A stretch of DNA of 64,000 bases from Endotrypanum monterogeii (Eukaryota > Euglenozoa > Kinetoplastea > Trypanosomatida > Trypanosomatidae), in the NCBI GenBank assembly GCA_000333855.2, contig CM007320.1:1380362-1444361 (forward strand). Reading direction: 5' to 3'. Positions 1 to 12,320 of this stretch are shown here, piece after piece. The translations under genes were made by a program, and so were the position numbers. Numbering within the stretch: the stretch's first letter is position 1; each line of letters starts with the position of its first letter. The notes under the pieces are model-generated. The model was not told where the DNA came from, did no database searches, and worked only from the letters and a program-made list of their open reading frames with translations.

Positions 1-1814
<1,814 letters not shown>

Positions 1815-2930
1815 TCATGAGCGGAACATCTTCGAGAACATTTTCTTTTGTGTCTTCTTGACCTCAACTTCACCGATTGAGATGGCGGTACGCATTGCCA
1901 CCACATCCGCCTCTGCCCCTCCAAGCTGCGCAAATGTTGCACATGCCTGTGCCGCTGCTTCGTACTCTTGTGCTCCACAGAGGGCGTACGTCAGGCGGTA
2001 GTGCGCCTTTAGCGAATTGGGGTCGAGTTGGACAGCTGCTTGCGCGTCCTTGACAGCTTCCGGGAACCTATTGAGTCGAGCAAAGCACAGGCATCGATTC
2101 AAAAGGGCAGAGAGACGCAACTGAGTAGCGGCCGCCTCATTTGGTAACAAATCTCGACGCCCATCTGTCAAGTCCACCGTCATGCTGTAAGCCTGGACAG
2201 CGGCAGGCAAGTCACCCCCGGCAAAGAGGTTGTTTCCGTCGTCCTTTGCCTGTTGTGCCTTATCGTAGTCTTCCAAACTAATTTTCTTATTCTCCGTTTC
2301 GCGAAGCATCGCAGCTTGAGTCATCTGGGCTTGGTTGGAGGGATCATAAGCAATCTTTGGCGGGCACGTGTAGAGCTCCTCGTAACGCTTCAAGGGGCAG
2401 TCAACTCGTCCCCACTCATCGAGAGCGGGGTCGTCGTGGTTAGACAAGAGAAACGCATCACCGCGAATCTCACGCTGCGCCAACTTGCTGGCGCGGCAGT
2501 TCAGCGGCAAACCCTTGAACGCACCGCTATCGTCAATGTAGAGTGAGGTGCCTATGTACTGGGTACTGCGCATCGGCATGGTGACTGGAATAATCTCGTA
2601 AGAAGCCTGGTCTAGATACTGATCAATCATGGCCGCCTGCTGCTGTTCCACGTCCACCAGCGCTTTCGCGTCGCTGTCGGAAGCGTTGGCATCATCAACT
2701 CCCTTCACCGCATGCTTTGCTGCGCTCTCCTTTGCCTTGTCGGCCAAATGACGTGCCATCTCCGTTTTCTCGTCCTCGGAGAGCAACGATTGGCGGAAAC
2801 AGCGCGTCAGGGTACGCCGTAGCTCATCCTCGTTGTGGCCATTGAAGTGCAGCTCCTCCACAGGCCTCGCGTCCTCACTGGGAATACGAAGGTAAGTGAA
2901 GGGCTTCACAATCGGCTGACTTGTGCTCAT
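1815..2930 (-). CDS. TPR-repeat protein, co-chaperone-like
   Basis: A 371-residue protein starting MSTSQPIVKPF at the ATG at 2930; the frame continues upstream only through a homopolymer and is not counted. The C-terminal third holds tetratricopeptide-type helices (about residues 225-335): a stretch with GNNLFAGGDLPAAVQAYS, then LNRCLCFARLNRFPEAVKDA, then LDPNSLKAHYRLTYAL. This is the pattern of TPR clusters that bind Hsp70/Hsp90 tails, but clamp residues were not verified. The N-terminal half is acidic and helical with no domain I recognise. The TTC4/Cns1 family is one possibility by layout only. The start codon is preceded by an unusual C10-A15 homopolymer pair on the coding strand. Confidence 0.85.
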   Translation of the reverse strand: MSTSQPIVKPFTYLRIPSEDARPVEELHFNGHNEDELRRTLTRCFRQSLLSEDEKTEMARHLADKAKESAAKHAVKGVDDANASDSDAKALVDVEQQQAAMIDQYLDQASYEIIPVTMPMRSTQYIGTSLYIDDSGAFKGLPLNCRASKLAQREIRGDAFLLSNHDDPALDEWGRVDCPLKRYEELYTCPPKIAYDPSNQAQMTQAAMLRETENKKISLEDYDKAQQAKDDGNNLFAGGDLPAAVQAYSMTVDLTDGRRDLLPNEAAATQLRLSALLNRCLCFARLNRFPEAVKDAQAAVQLDPNSLKAHYRLTYALCGAQEYEAAAQACATFAQLGGAEADVVAMRTAISIGEVEVKKTQKKMFSKMFRS

Positions 2931-4234
2931 ATTTTTTTTTTTTTTTGGGGGGGGGGCTCTTAGAGTATACAAACCAACACACAACACACTGTCGGGAAAC
3001 AGAGAAGAAAAAAAAAGGAGTACTTAATGGAAAAGCGGTTTTTTTTTCCTTTAGGCGATTTAGTGATGGCGTGTACGTGGGTTATGCACACGTAAATAAA
3101 TAAATTTGTCTGTGTCTGTGTCTGTGTATGTATGTGATGAAGTGTGTCCTTTGTCACTGAATCACAATGAGCTCAGTAGGGGTAGGAAATACAGCCTGGA
3201 GAGTCAGCTGCTCAATTTTGGGGTGCGAGAGTTCGACACAGACAAGTATGCAGACGAAATTGGAAAAAAAAAAACGTGTCAGCATGACGAGAGAATAGGG
3301 AAACGGAAGAAAAAAAAGAGGATGGGTAGGCAAAGGATAATGATACGAACACAAGCGCCTCTCTGGAAGGAGAAGCAACGGTGAGCATGGGAAAGGAAAA
3401 AGGGGCAGATCCAGCATTACTGCGAGGATTCAAATTTGCGTTCACAACAGTCCAGAACAACGGTTCTCGTCGAACTAGTGGAAACAAGAGTACGCATGAA
3501 ACAAACGAAAAAAAAAAAGAAAGAAGGAGGAGGCCCTTGGTCCTCAGAGCAGGAGAGCTGCAACGACGAGACGTGGGATAGAGCATCAGGATGAAATTAT
3601 GAGGTGCAGGCTGAGGTGAAATAGAAACAGCAACAAGACGGAGAAACGATATAAGGGAAATTTTGAAAAATATAACAGTCGCTTTCAGCTTCCCCCGTAG
3701 CCTCAGTCCGCAAGACGCAAACGAAGGAATATTCACCCTCCCTATCCCACTATCAGTTATTAGTCGATGCGCTCGCCCATCTAAACACGTGGTATAGTGT
3801 CGCCTCTGGTAGAAGAGGGAGCGAGTCACCAAGCCACAGTCATCCGCAAAGGGAAAAAGGTGGGGAAAATGTACAGTGCGCGCCGGTTCCCATCTATCTT
3901 GACTGCTGAGAGTCGTGTACATGAACACACACAGAGACATATACACATACATATAAGGCCCACAGGTAACGAGTGAGATCTAATCTAACGGAAAAAAAAA
4001 CGAATCAAAACTGAGGATAGCGTGAAGACAGGGGGGGGGGGCAACGCATCACAAGACACATCTGCAGGGGTACGAAGAAAAGGAAGAAAAAAGACGCAAA
4101 ACGGAAAGCGACGAAATACACAAAACAGGCGTGAGCATTGCGTTAAGCCTTCACCGACTCACGAGCGCCGGCACACACCCGCGCACACACCAACACATGC
4201 ATGGACAGCTGGACGACGGCACGCCCTTCCCTCT
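2931..4234. other. Intergenic region upstream of TPR gene
   Basis: About 1.3 kb without a supported gene. On the plus strand T15 (2932-2946) is followed directly by G10 (2947-2956), so the coding strand of the TPR gene reads C10 then A15 just before its ATG. The nearest acceptor AG (plus CT at 2957-2958) lies just beyond the G run, so the C/A tract may be the whole 5' UTR after the spliced leader. The rest is purine-rich. The open frame at 3212-3952 is low-complexity and rejected. Confidence 0.65.
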
Positions 4235-7200
4235 CTACGCCTCCTTTGAATTCATTTCCACATCTGAGGCAACGACACGCTCTTCCACTGTGTCGGTTAT
4301 TGGCTGGCGATTAGTGAGGAGACGTCGTATTGTCTGGACAGCCTCCGTCGACTCCAACTCTACTGCCGTCACCAGCTGCGTATTGCATCGAATGACCAAA
4401 CAACACCCTGCTTGGTGCACCTTGCTTTGATGAACCAATCCACTATGGTAAGCGTGAAGACCACACAACACCTCTACCATGTCCGTCCACTGTATGCACA
4501 CCTCACACGACGTCTTCGCCGTGTGGGTGCTGAGGGTGTCGCTCGTGTTGCTGTTGCGTCCTAACAGCATCGAGGCCCGCGCAGAAATGGATGGACGCAA
4601 TTTGTCCAGCGCAATACGGAATCGGACTGCTGTCAAAGCAGGAAGGGAAGGATAGGGCTGCTCGATGCGCAGCCGACGAAGCCCTACACCCCGGCGCGAT
4701 GAATGGTGCTTCCGTACTGTAAACGTGTGTACAACAGAGTAACCAGAAATCGCTGCGTTGATGCCGCTGCTGCTGGGTACACTGCCACATGAAGCTAAAC
4801 CTCGTTGCCGCTCTCCGTTTGGATTGTGGTTGCCATGATGCGCCTCCTGCAGTGGCAGCACGGGTACGGCGTCGTTACGAAAACTCGGAGAAGAGTCTGA
4901 AGCTGACCGCGATCGCTCCGTAGACGCTCGTCTATGAAAAAGTAAATGACTCTGTGGCGGCGGTGGTGACTGCGGCGGTGGCGGCGGTGCACTGTCACCA
5001 GATTCTACTGATAGGGTGTCCTCCATTTGCTTATTCGGCGCGGCGCTGACAAATGAAGAGACCTGCCAAGGGCGGTGACGTGGCCGAGGCATTGCCGATG
5101 AAGGAGAACCTCGAGGGGAAGTCATGGAACCCTTCCCCTTCTTATGAGCTGCGCCATTAAAAGACACCTCCGGTACGACACGCGCATTCGACAACAGCCA
5201 AGATGATGGAATCACAGAAAGAGTAGCAGGGGAGTTCAACGGAGTGGTATATGTATCCATCCATCGTCGCTCGTATGAATCACCGGCAGCACGGCGGTGT
5301 AGAGTGGTACTCAGGAGCGGGGATCTCGTCGCTGGCGTGATTGCCTTCGGACAGGACCTACTATTTTCAGACGAAGGCGGCACGAGTGCTGTTGTGGTTG
5401 TATTTGCAGTACTGCTTCTATTCTGGCCAGTGATTTTGTTGGTGCTCACGTCCCCTCTCCAGTGCGTGGAGGGGGCAACATGAGCCTCGTGGCCGCGTTG
5501 CGCATGGCGCAAGAGTAGTCGAGGAACGAACGCAGAACTGTTGCGATGCGACAACGCGCACGCCGTGGCTTGCGAGGGCCTGAAGAATCCAGAAGCCGAA
5601 TAAGAGGGGATAGGCGACACGGTTGGAGTAGATCGAGGCGGATGCAGCTGCGGTGATACTTGGGTGCTGCCCTCACTGCCCCTCCAGCTCAGGGAAGAGG
5701 CAGTCTTCGTATCGGCGCTGCTGGTTGGTGCCCCCATGGCTAAATCCTGCTTTGAGGTGGTTGCTGTCCTCTCAGAGGTACGGTAAATCGTGTTTGGATC
5801 CAAGGTTCTGAGGGGTATGTGCTTCCACGATTGCTGCTGTGATCGTGGGAGCTGTGATATTTTTGAATCCTGCACACATGCGCCCGGGCTCCGAAATGCC
5901 CTCGACAGAGTAGGCCACCGAATCTGTCCACGTGGCTCCCTTCCTGTCAAATTTGCTGACATCGTACCAGCGTTACTGTCACGTGACGATGCACGACTAC
6001 TCGCCACCGAATTGGCTGGAGTGCTACGGCGGCTTTGGCTCTGGCTAACGAGGGCCCATGGCAACGTCCCCAGTAGCGAGGTGGCTGACCACAGCACGGC
6101 CGAGTCTGAGGTGACGCGCAAGTGCTGCGGATGAGGATTAAAGCTACCCCGAACCACTACCTCCGGTGAGAACTGGAGAGCTTCCAGTGATGCATGTTGA
6201 GGAGCGGAAGAAGACCCGTGATGGTGCTGCCTCTCTGCAGAGGGATCCACAGCGGAGGCCAAAGAAGATTTACGCCCATCAGCCCTTGAGGACTCGAAAT
6301 CAAGCCGTTGGATGCTGGGCTGTGCTGTTGGCATCGGCGCACCAACGGAATCTCCGGGGCCCACCTCCTTGAGCCCATCCAAACTCCCGCAGGGCACAGG
6401 GCTAGTGAAAGATAAGGACGAAGACGGATCGGATCTCGGATGGGTACTGATGCGGAGAGGCGGAGAGGGAGGAGGCGACGATCCCCGGCGTGAGGTGCCA
6501 GCGGGGGATGCGCAGAGACTAGGGGACATGGAGGGGGCCAGAACAATGGTACGCATTTTGCGTGGTGGCCACGGGCCACTCAACGACGCGGGCTCTGGAC
6601 CACCGTAAGTCGCTGACGTCGGTCGTGTGAATGGAAAGCGCAACGAACGCTCAACACGAAGAAGCTTCGTATCGACTGCCCCCTCCATTGGCCCAATCAT
6701 ATTTGTACGGGAACAGCTGCTTCGATCTGCACTGGGAGACCTCTCAGAGCGCGGCCTCGTCGCGGATCGTCTGGGCGGAGAGCATAGCAGCTGTTCCTGG
6801 ATAACCGACGTTGCACCCTGAGAGCATTCACCGGTTGCCTCGGCCAATGAAAGAGGAGTAGCAGATGCGCGTCGCGCCTTCGAATCACTACAGCTTTCCA
6901 GTCCAGCGCCGTCGCCTGAGTCGCTCCCAGCTCTGCCGCGGACACCGCTGCCTGTGGTGATGGTCATCTCAACTTCCTCAAAAATTGCATTAGCTCCCGA
7001 GACAGGTTCCCCACTGTAGTCCTTGACGTCATGTGGCGATGCAGGAAGCATCATGCGCGCCTCAGCACGCTTGCGCCGCTGCAACAGTTGTGGGAGTACC
7101 TCGGCAGCGGTGCCAAGTTGCTCGTAACGCAGCCGCAACGCTGCGATTCGGTGGGTATCGGAGTCATCGGAGCAGCCCATGAAGCGCAATTGGAGGTAAA

Positions 7201-7798
7201 GACGCACCTCCGACATGTCTGTCTCTGGAGTAGAGGAGCTAATGAGCACAGCGAGGTGATAGAGTGTGCGTAGAGGTACAGTCGTCAAGCAAGCACCAGG
7301 CGATTCCTTCCAGATCATATTCCACTCGGTCACCACGACGGGCCGCAGCGAAACCCCGTCGAGCCGTTGTGCACTGGTCGCCAGGCTTACCACGCAGCGG
7401 GTGGGAAAACAGCGGCCATCGCGGAAGAGTGGAGCGGCAGAGATGCACAGAACGGAAGTCGACGTGGCAGCGAAAAAGGGTGGCCCCAGGTTCGTAATCT
7501 CGCAAGTCGCAGTAGTCGGACGTGCTCGCACTGACGGATTTAGCCAGTAGCGCAATTCTTCCACGGTGGCAGTCAACGCCGCTGCAGTATCACCCTCGAT
7601 TTGCGGTGGATGAACCGAGAAGAGGCACGCGTCTGCCCCAGCACCGGTGAAATGCACAAGTCGTTCTAGTGCATCGAGGGAGCACGATGACTCGCGGCCG
7701 AGAGAAGAAGGGGCATCGGAAAACGTTGAGATGTGCTCGGATACAGGCGGCGGCAACTGCATGGGTGACCTGCCTCTTGACCGTTGCACAACCTGCAT
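4235..7798 (-). CDS. Large hypothetical protein, Ser/Pro-rich, kinetoplastid type
   Basis: 1187 residues, no family recognised. The frame opens upstream without ATG; the first ATG is at 7798 (MQVVQRSRGR). On the minus strand a pyrimidine tract (cgtctcgcttttcttag) ends five bases before this ATG, giving a good trans-splice acceptor that supports the start. Residues 1 to about 260 look folded, with mixed hydrophobic beta/alpha character. Residues about 270-1030 are low complexity, rich in Ser, Pro, Thr and Arg, with a proline run near 930. The last about 150 residues look ordered again and include Cys and His. No membrane segments or signal peptide are evident. The arrangement suggests a scaffold or cytoskeletal protein, but nothing in the sequence states a function. 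Confidence 0.85.
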   Translation of the reverse strand: MQVVQRSRGRSPMQLPPPVSEHISTFSDAPSSLGRESSCSLDALERLVHFTGAGADACLFSVHPPQIEGDTAAALTATVEELRYWLNPSVRARPTTATCEITNLGPPFFAATSTSVLCISAAPLFRDGRCFPTRCVVSLATSAQRLDGVSLRPVVVTEWNMIWKESPGACLTTVPLRTLYHLAVLISSSTPETDMSEVRLYLQLRFMGCSDDSDTHRIAALRLRYEQLGTAAEVLPQLLQRRKRAEARMMLPASPHDVKDYSGEPVSGANAIFEEVEMTITTGSGVRGRAGSDSGDGAGLESCSDSKARRASATPLSLAEATGECSQGATSVIQEQLLCSPPRRSATRPRSERSPSADRSSCSRTNMIGPMEGAVDTKLLRVERSLRFPFTRPTSATYGGPEPASLSGPWPPRKMRTIVLAPSMSPSLCASPAGTSRRGSSPPPSPPLRISTHPRSDPSSSLSFTSPVPCGSLDGLKEVGPGDSVGAPMPTAQPSIQRLDFESSRADGRKSSLASAVDPSAERQHHHGSSSAPQHASLEALQFSPEVVVRGSFNPHPQHLRVTSDSAVLWSATSLLGTLPWALVSQSQSRRSTPANSVASSRASSRDSNAGTMSANLTGREPRGQIRWPTLSRAFRSPGACVQDSKISQLPRSQQQSWKHIPLRTLDPNTIYRTSERTATTSKQDLAMGAPTSSADTKTASSLSWRGSEGSTQVSPQLHPPRSTPTVSPIPSYSASGFFRPSQATACALSHRNSSAFVPRLLLRHAQRGHEAHVAPSTHWRGDVSTNKITGQNRSSTANTTTTALVPPSSENSRSCPKAITPATRSPLLSTTLHRRAAGDSYERRWMDTYTTPLNSPATLSVIPSSWLLSNARVVPEVSFNGAAHKKGKGSMTSPRGSPSSAMPRPRHRPWQVSSFVSAAPNKQMEDTLSVESGDSAPPPPPQSPPPPQSHLLFHRRASTERSRSASDSSPSFRNDAVPVLPLQEAHHGNHNPNGERQRGLASCGSVPSSSGINAAISGYSVVHTFTVRKHHSSRRGVGLRRLRIEQPYPSLPALTAVRFRIALDKLRPSISARASMLLGRNSNTSDTLSTHTAKTSCEVCIQWTDMVEVLCGLHAYHSGLVHQSKVHQAGCCLVIRCNTQLVTAVELESTEAVQTIRRLLTNRQPITDTVEERVVASDVEMNSKEA

Positions 7799-8758
7799 GC
7801 ACGCTAAGAAAAGCGAGACGGACCCACGCAAGGAACAGCAGTCTCGAGCTTGATGTGATACTCTAGTAGAGGACCGCCCTTCGTGATAAGATCATGGGAA
7901 GAGTATGTTTCGGAGTTGACCCGTGCCGCCTACGAAGCCGCCACGTCGCATATATATAATAGAAGCAGACAGGGGTAACAGATCTTACCGGACGCCCACT
8001 TCTGGACGCGTTGCGAAGGTCTGTTAACAGAGTCAAAATCGTCCAGTCGCCGTGCGCACATGAAGGGGGGAGACGTGGGGTAGTGCAGAGGGAATAAAAG
8101 GGGGAGAGTACAGGGAGAAGGGTCAAATCATACCACGCCTTAGACAGTCAGCCCTTGTGTGCAAGCGAACCGGATAAGTAAGTCGTGATGTGCGCAACTC
8201 ATGTCACACCAACCCATCTTCATAAGCGACTGAAATCCATCGAGAGAGGCCAGTAAACGACTAAGGAAACAATAGGGCATCGTCACATTCAAATGTGTAA
8301 CATCAGCTTCTCGGAATGACATACCCCCGAAGAAAAAGCGCGCGAAGCAGACTCATCGCCACTCTATCTTCATCTTCACATACGTTCTCCACTCCTTTTT
8401 TTTAATTGCCTTTCCTTGTTGGTGCATCTTCTTTCATGAAACCCAGTCAGGACACAATCACACTCAAATGAACAAACTATCACGATAAACTGTAGATGAT
8501 GGATTTCAGTCGACAGCGCGTTTCGCGGCACATGAAGAAAACCCCCTTTCCCACAAGCTCACTATTCAATCACCCTCTCGAGATCCTTGACGGAGTCTTA
8601 TACGCAGGTGGAGTCTACGCAAGATGTACCGCTGTGGCTACTACCAACCACGTAACACCAACGCCTGGAAGCGCACACACGCGCGCACAAATACGAGCAC
8701 GAAAAAAACTGCTAGGACTATTCAAACACCGTTCTCACTTCTTTTTTTTTTAGCCCTC
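7799..8758. other. Intergenic region
   Basis: 960 bp without a gene I can support. It holds the 3' region of the NDUFAF6-like gene and the splice region of the 1187-residue gene. A T10 run (8742-8751 region) lies immediately 3' of the NDUFAF6-like stop codon. Confidence 0.6.
7804..7805 (-). promoter_or_regulatory. Predicted spliced-leader acceptor AG
   Basis: AG on the minus strand, directly after a pyrimidine tract and five bases before the ATG at 7798. It helps decide the start of the 1187-residue protein. Prediction by pattern only. Confidence 0.55.
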
Positions 8759-10675
8759 TCAGATTTTCTTCCGCTGCGTCTGAGGGAAGCCCGTTCCGAC
8801 ACCACTGGCCATCTTGTAGTGCGAACCGCGGTGCGCAAAAGATGTGTTTATATATGGAAGTGGTGCAGACTCATCGAGGAGCCGTTCGATGCTCTGGTAC
8901 CGCTCCCACTCCCACCTCTTCTTGAGACGATACCATGTGAAGCCGGCGTTTTCGATGTTGTGGTCCGCAAACATGGCACTCACGTTGAAGTCGCGCCTCT
9001 GCAGGAAGCCAAGATAATAATTCGCATAGAGGCACTCCATCACAATGGGCCACGCTTTAGGGGGGACCTCCCGCGCAATTTTTTGTGCGTGCAACATTTC
9101 GTCCTTCACAATGCACATGACATCGAAAAGGAGCTTTCGTACCGCGCGATCGCGAGACGCCAAAGAGATGTTTTTGAGTAACCCAAGGTTCACATGATTG
9201 TCAGCGCAGAGGTCAGCCGGCAGCATCGTGAAGCCGAGACGTGCATATTTCTTCCAGAACATAACACAGTGGTTTGTGAGACCAGTGGCGCGTCCGATAT
9301 GGGTCATGAGGTGTTCCGTCGCCTCATCCTTTATGTGTGTCACCTCAAGCAGAGAGTTGAAGAAGTAGCCGTAAAACTTGTCGAAGTGGTCGAAGAGCTG
9401 CTGAACGTTTCCGGGCTGTTGGATGATCCGAAGACGGGCATCGGTGAAGCCGCGTACGAATGCCTTCGTCATGTGTGGATTGCGCTCTACTGCAGAGGCG
9501 AAGGGACGCAGCACAGGGTGGGAGTCGGTAAACTGCCCTGCACTCATCTTTCGCTTCTCCATGATTGCGCCGACAGATTCTTTCCAAAAGATGAGCTTCA
9601 TCCCAGCGCCGGTCGTCTTCATTCCGCGCTGTGACTGCACCTCGAGCATCGTCCACCGAGCCTTGTTCAGTGACATCGCCAAGTTCCACATGGCGTAGTA
9701 GTCCCGTCGGATCTCTTGGTCGGGGTAAGCCATCTCGCCAACACGGTAGTGAAACAAATCGAACTCGCGCAACTCGTCTTTCAGCTTGATGTAATCTACT
9801 TCGGCGGAACCAATAGCAGTACTGACCGCCTCTGCACGATCGGCGCTTGCTTCGTTGATCCGGCGCCACATGTCCTCTTTGCTTAGTTCGTTTTGCGGTA
9901 GGGCTCTGTAGTAGTCGGTGGCCTCTTTGTTGCGCATAACACGGGATCCGTCCGCCGTAACGCGGCCGGAGCCCCTCATACTGTCCGCCTTCGAATGTCG
10001 AGCGAGTGAAACAGAAGCAGAAGCACCAGGCTGCGCCGTTACCCCGACCGTCCCTGAAGTTGCCGAAGGTAAGGAGCTGGGATGCTTGGCGGCTGCAGCA
10101 AGACCTCTTGGTGGTATACGCTGCGTCGAATTCATTGCCGCCGGCGGGGATCGGGGTGGCAACGATGACGACGACGGAGACGTCTGCTGAAGAAACCCAC
10201 CATGTACCTCGGCACCAGCGGACGAACCAGTCCCCTGTAAGAGCATGTTATCACGAGCCACACGAGAAGGAGAGGGCAGTTTCCCTGTCATGGCCACCGA
10301 AGCCATGTGCTCCGCTTGAGCAGCCTGGATGGCAGCCTGACTGCCAGGTTGATCACATGGCAGCCCACCGCTACCACCAGCACCGAAAGTGGTTTTTGTA
10401 TTCTCGTGTGTCGGCTTCACGAAAGCAGAGATGGAACCCGCATAGGTGCCTATGCCCTCCAAGCCCTCACTGAGACCCGTCTCGCGGGAACGACGAACGC
10501 CTTGCGAGGGTGCCGTCGATATTGCTGTGGGGGCAGCAGCCGATGGCTTCGCCCTGATCGAATTGGAGGAGGGTGGAGATATGGGTGCGGATAGCCAACG
10601 CAGGCCCACGCTAAGGAGACGACAGTGTCGATTTGATATCGCACGAGTCGCGTGGGTCAGATGAAGTGGTCTCAT
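8759..10675 (-). CDS. NDUFAF6-like mitochondrial complex I assembly factor (squalene/phytoene-synthase fold)
   Basis: A 638-residue protein from the ATG at 10675. The first about 30 residues (MRPLHLTHATRAISNRHCRL...) are Arg-rich without acids, a typical mitochondrial presequence. Residues about 35-250 are a low-complexity Ser/Ala/Gly/Pro segment. The C-terminal domain (about 250-600) matches the squalene/phytoene synthase-like superfamily as in human NDUFAF6: YYRALPQNELS near the start, FVRGFTDARLR around residue 408 where enzymes have their first Asp-rich motif, then LLEVTHIKDEATEHLMTHIG and ATGLTN. The catalytic DxxxD pattern is not intact, as in NDUFAF6, so I infer an assembly role rather than prenyl transfer. 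Length is about twice that of human NDUFAF6 because of the N-terminal insertion. Confidence 0.8.
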   Translation of the reverse strand: MRPLHLTHATRAISNRHCRLLSVGLRWLSAPISPPSSNSIRAKPSAAAPTAISTAPSQGVRRSRETGLSEGLEGIGTYAGSISAFVKPTHENTKTTFGAGGSGGLPCDQPGSQAAIQAAQAEHMASVAMTGKLPSPSRVARDNMLLQGTGSSAGAEVHGGFLQQTSPSSSSLPPRSPPAAMNSTQRIPPRGLAAAAKHPSSLPSATSGTVGVTAQPGASASVSLARHSKADSMRGSGRVTADGSRVMRNKEATDYYRALPQNELSKEDMWRRINEASADRAEAVSTAIGSAEVDYIKLKDELREFDLFHYRVGEMAYPDQEIRRDYYAMWNLAMSLNKARWTMLEVQSQRGMKTTGAGMKLIFWKESVGAIMEKRKMSAGQFTDSHPVLRPFASAVERNPHMTKAFVRGFTDARLRIIQQPGNVQQLFDHFDKFYGYFFNSLLEVTHIKDEATEHLMTHIGRATGLTNHCVMFWKKYARLGFTMLPADLCADNHVNLGLLKNISLASRDRAVRKLLFDVMCIVKDEMLHAQKIAREVPPKAWPIVMECLYANYYLGFLQRRDFNVSAMFADHNIENAGFTWYRLKKRWEWERYQSIERLLDESAPLPYINTSFAHRGSHYKMASGVGTGFPQTQRKKI

Positions 10676-11699
10676 GGGAATGCATCAAACTCGTAGAGTC
10701 GCTTCGGGGGTCGATAGAGAACGAAGAGAGAGCACGAACGTATATTTCGACGCCTACGCCGGTGTCCCTTGCAAGGTGCCGGAGCAATAATAAGAAAGCA
10801 AAGGATAAAGGATACAAAGAGATGAGTGCATGCTGCGCAGGGGGGTTAACATATATAAAAAAGGACGAGATACGCGCGCTTCGAGCCGCGTCGAGCTCCA
10901 CCAAAGTCGACAGGGAGGCGCTAGAATCAGTCTCTCGGCTATTGAGCGTCAAAGAATGTCGATTGAAATGAAGAAGGGGCGAAAAAGGAAAAGGAGTAGG
11001 AAAAGATTCTCTAGAGCTGATTGGAGAGAGGGCAAGGTGGGTCGAATCGAGCAGAGGTGCTACAGAAGCTAGGGGAAGTGTAGAGCAGAATACATGGACC
11101 TTTGCTGGAGTTCATCAGTGCACCGGGATGTACCATGTGCCGTCTCTCGTAGCCGCAGCTCAAAAAGCGTGTTGAGTGGGGAGGGAGAGAATAGCAAGGG
11201 AGATCATTACGAGGACGCGTACACACACCAGCACGACCTCGATTGATCGATAGATGCTGGAATGAGAGCTGCGTTGTGTCGCGCTCGTTTCTTCACCTCT
11301 ATTCTTCTTCCCCCCCCCCTCCCCATCCCCTCTATTCCCTCATGGCCTCCACACATCAGCCGTTGCAGGGGATGACTTGTCAGCCTCTTTAATTTTCGTT
11401 GTTTGAAAAAAAAAAGGAAAAGGGAAGGGATGGGCGCATTGTAGCTACTCCTGCAACAAGACACCCACGTCACATCGCTAAATCGGGTGATCTTCCGTGC
11501 CTTAAAGGAGCAGAGAGGGAAACAAGACAAAAAAAAACAGATGGCACACCCCAACATCGATATGATACATACAGAGTGAAGATGTAAGAAAGGAGGAGGG
11601 AAAAAAAGACCCCCACCAGTAGACACCGGGATCAAGAGCGGCCAACTCTCCAGGGCTTGAGTAACGAAGTAAGCCCCTGTGTCAATTTTTTTTTCTTTT
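10676..11699. other. Intergenic region
   Basis: About 1 kb, purine-rich on plus. No gene. It holds pyrimidine tracts with AG on the minus strand upstream of the NDUFAF6-like start (for example near 10690-10703) and a (C)n/(T)n stretch near 11310. Confidence 0.6.
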
Positions 11700-12320
11700 C
11701 TAGATAGGTGGCATATCGGTGTCGGCGCAGGCCAGAAGCAGTTGCTGCTCTTTTTTCAACCGCGCCAACAACACTTCCGCATCCTGTGGGGTCTGAATGA
11801 GGTCAACGAGTAGATGCGGGGGCACGAGGGACCATACAAGCCACGATTCGCTGCTGGGTGGTACACTAGAATTCTCAGAAACACTTCGATACTCACAGTC
11901 GACGTCGCAGGGAGGACCACTATCGTGTTTCTCTGAGCGGTGACGCCATGACGACAGAGCTGCCCGGTAGCGACGTGTCGGGAAACAGTGAGGTCCTCGG
12001 TGGTGCAAAGCACAAACCCCACCCCCGCAACCCCGTGCAGCACCAATGAGTGAGGGTGATTTTAGGGGTACTTCAGTTTCAGAAGAGCTGGTAGCGACAC
12101 GGCCGCTGTGCTCGTATGCAAGTACACCATCGAAACTAAGTGTTTGGACGGCTACACGGGGTGTACAGTAGTCCCAAAGGGAGCACCCGCAAAAGTCGCT
12201 ACATAATCGCTCACGGACACCAACCGAGCGAGGAAAAAGTGTCGAGGAGGTGCGTTGCCTGTGTGCCTGACGCTGCAACTCATACAAATCGTGAGACGAA
12301 CACGAAAAGGTACGGTCCAT
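11700..12320 (-). CDS. Hypothetical protein, 206 aa
   Basis: ATG at 12320, TAG at 11700-11702. No family is recognised. The sequence is Ser- and Cys-rich in the first 130 residues and ends in a helical segment with charged leucine-rich character (QDAEVLLARLKKEQQLLLACA). A candidate acceptor AG lies about ten bases upstream (minus ttttgcag just before TAGTGTCCAATG). Composition is less repetitive than that of the noncoding frames around it, and it fills an otherwise 2.9-kb interval between two solid genes, which supports it moderately. It could still be a chance frame; ribosome profiling or conservation in other Leishmania would decide. Confidence 0.5.
   Translation of the reverse strand: MDRTFSCSSHDLYELQRQAHRQRTSSTLFPRSVGVRERLCSDFCGCSLWDYCTPRVAVQTLSFDGVLAYEHSGRVATSSSETEVPLKSPSLIGAARGCGGGVCALHHRGPHCFPTRRYRAALSSWRHRSEKHDSGPPCDVDCEYRSVSENSSVPPSSESWLVWSLVPPHLLVDLIQTPQDAEVLLARLKKEQQLLLACADTDMPPI

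Noticed and set aside
3212..3952. Open frame of 246 codons on minus
   Set aside because: Phe/Ser/Leu-rich translation of pyrimidine-rich intergenic DNA with homopolymer-coded runs; no domain, no consistent codon use.
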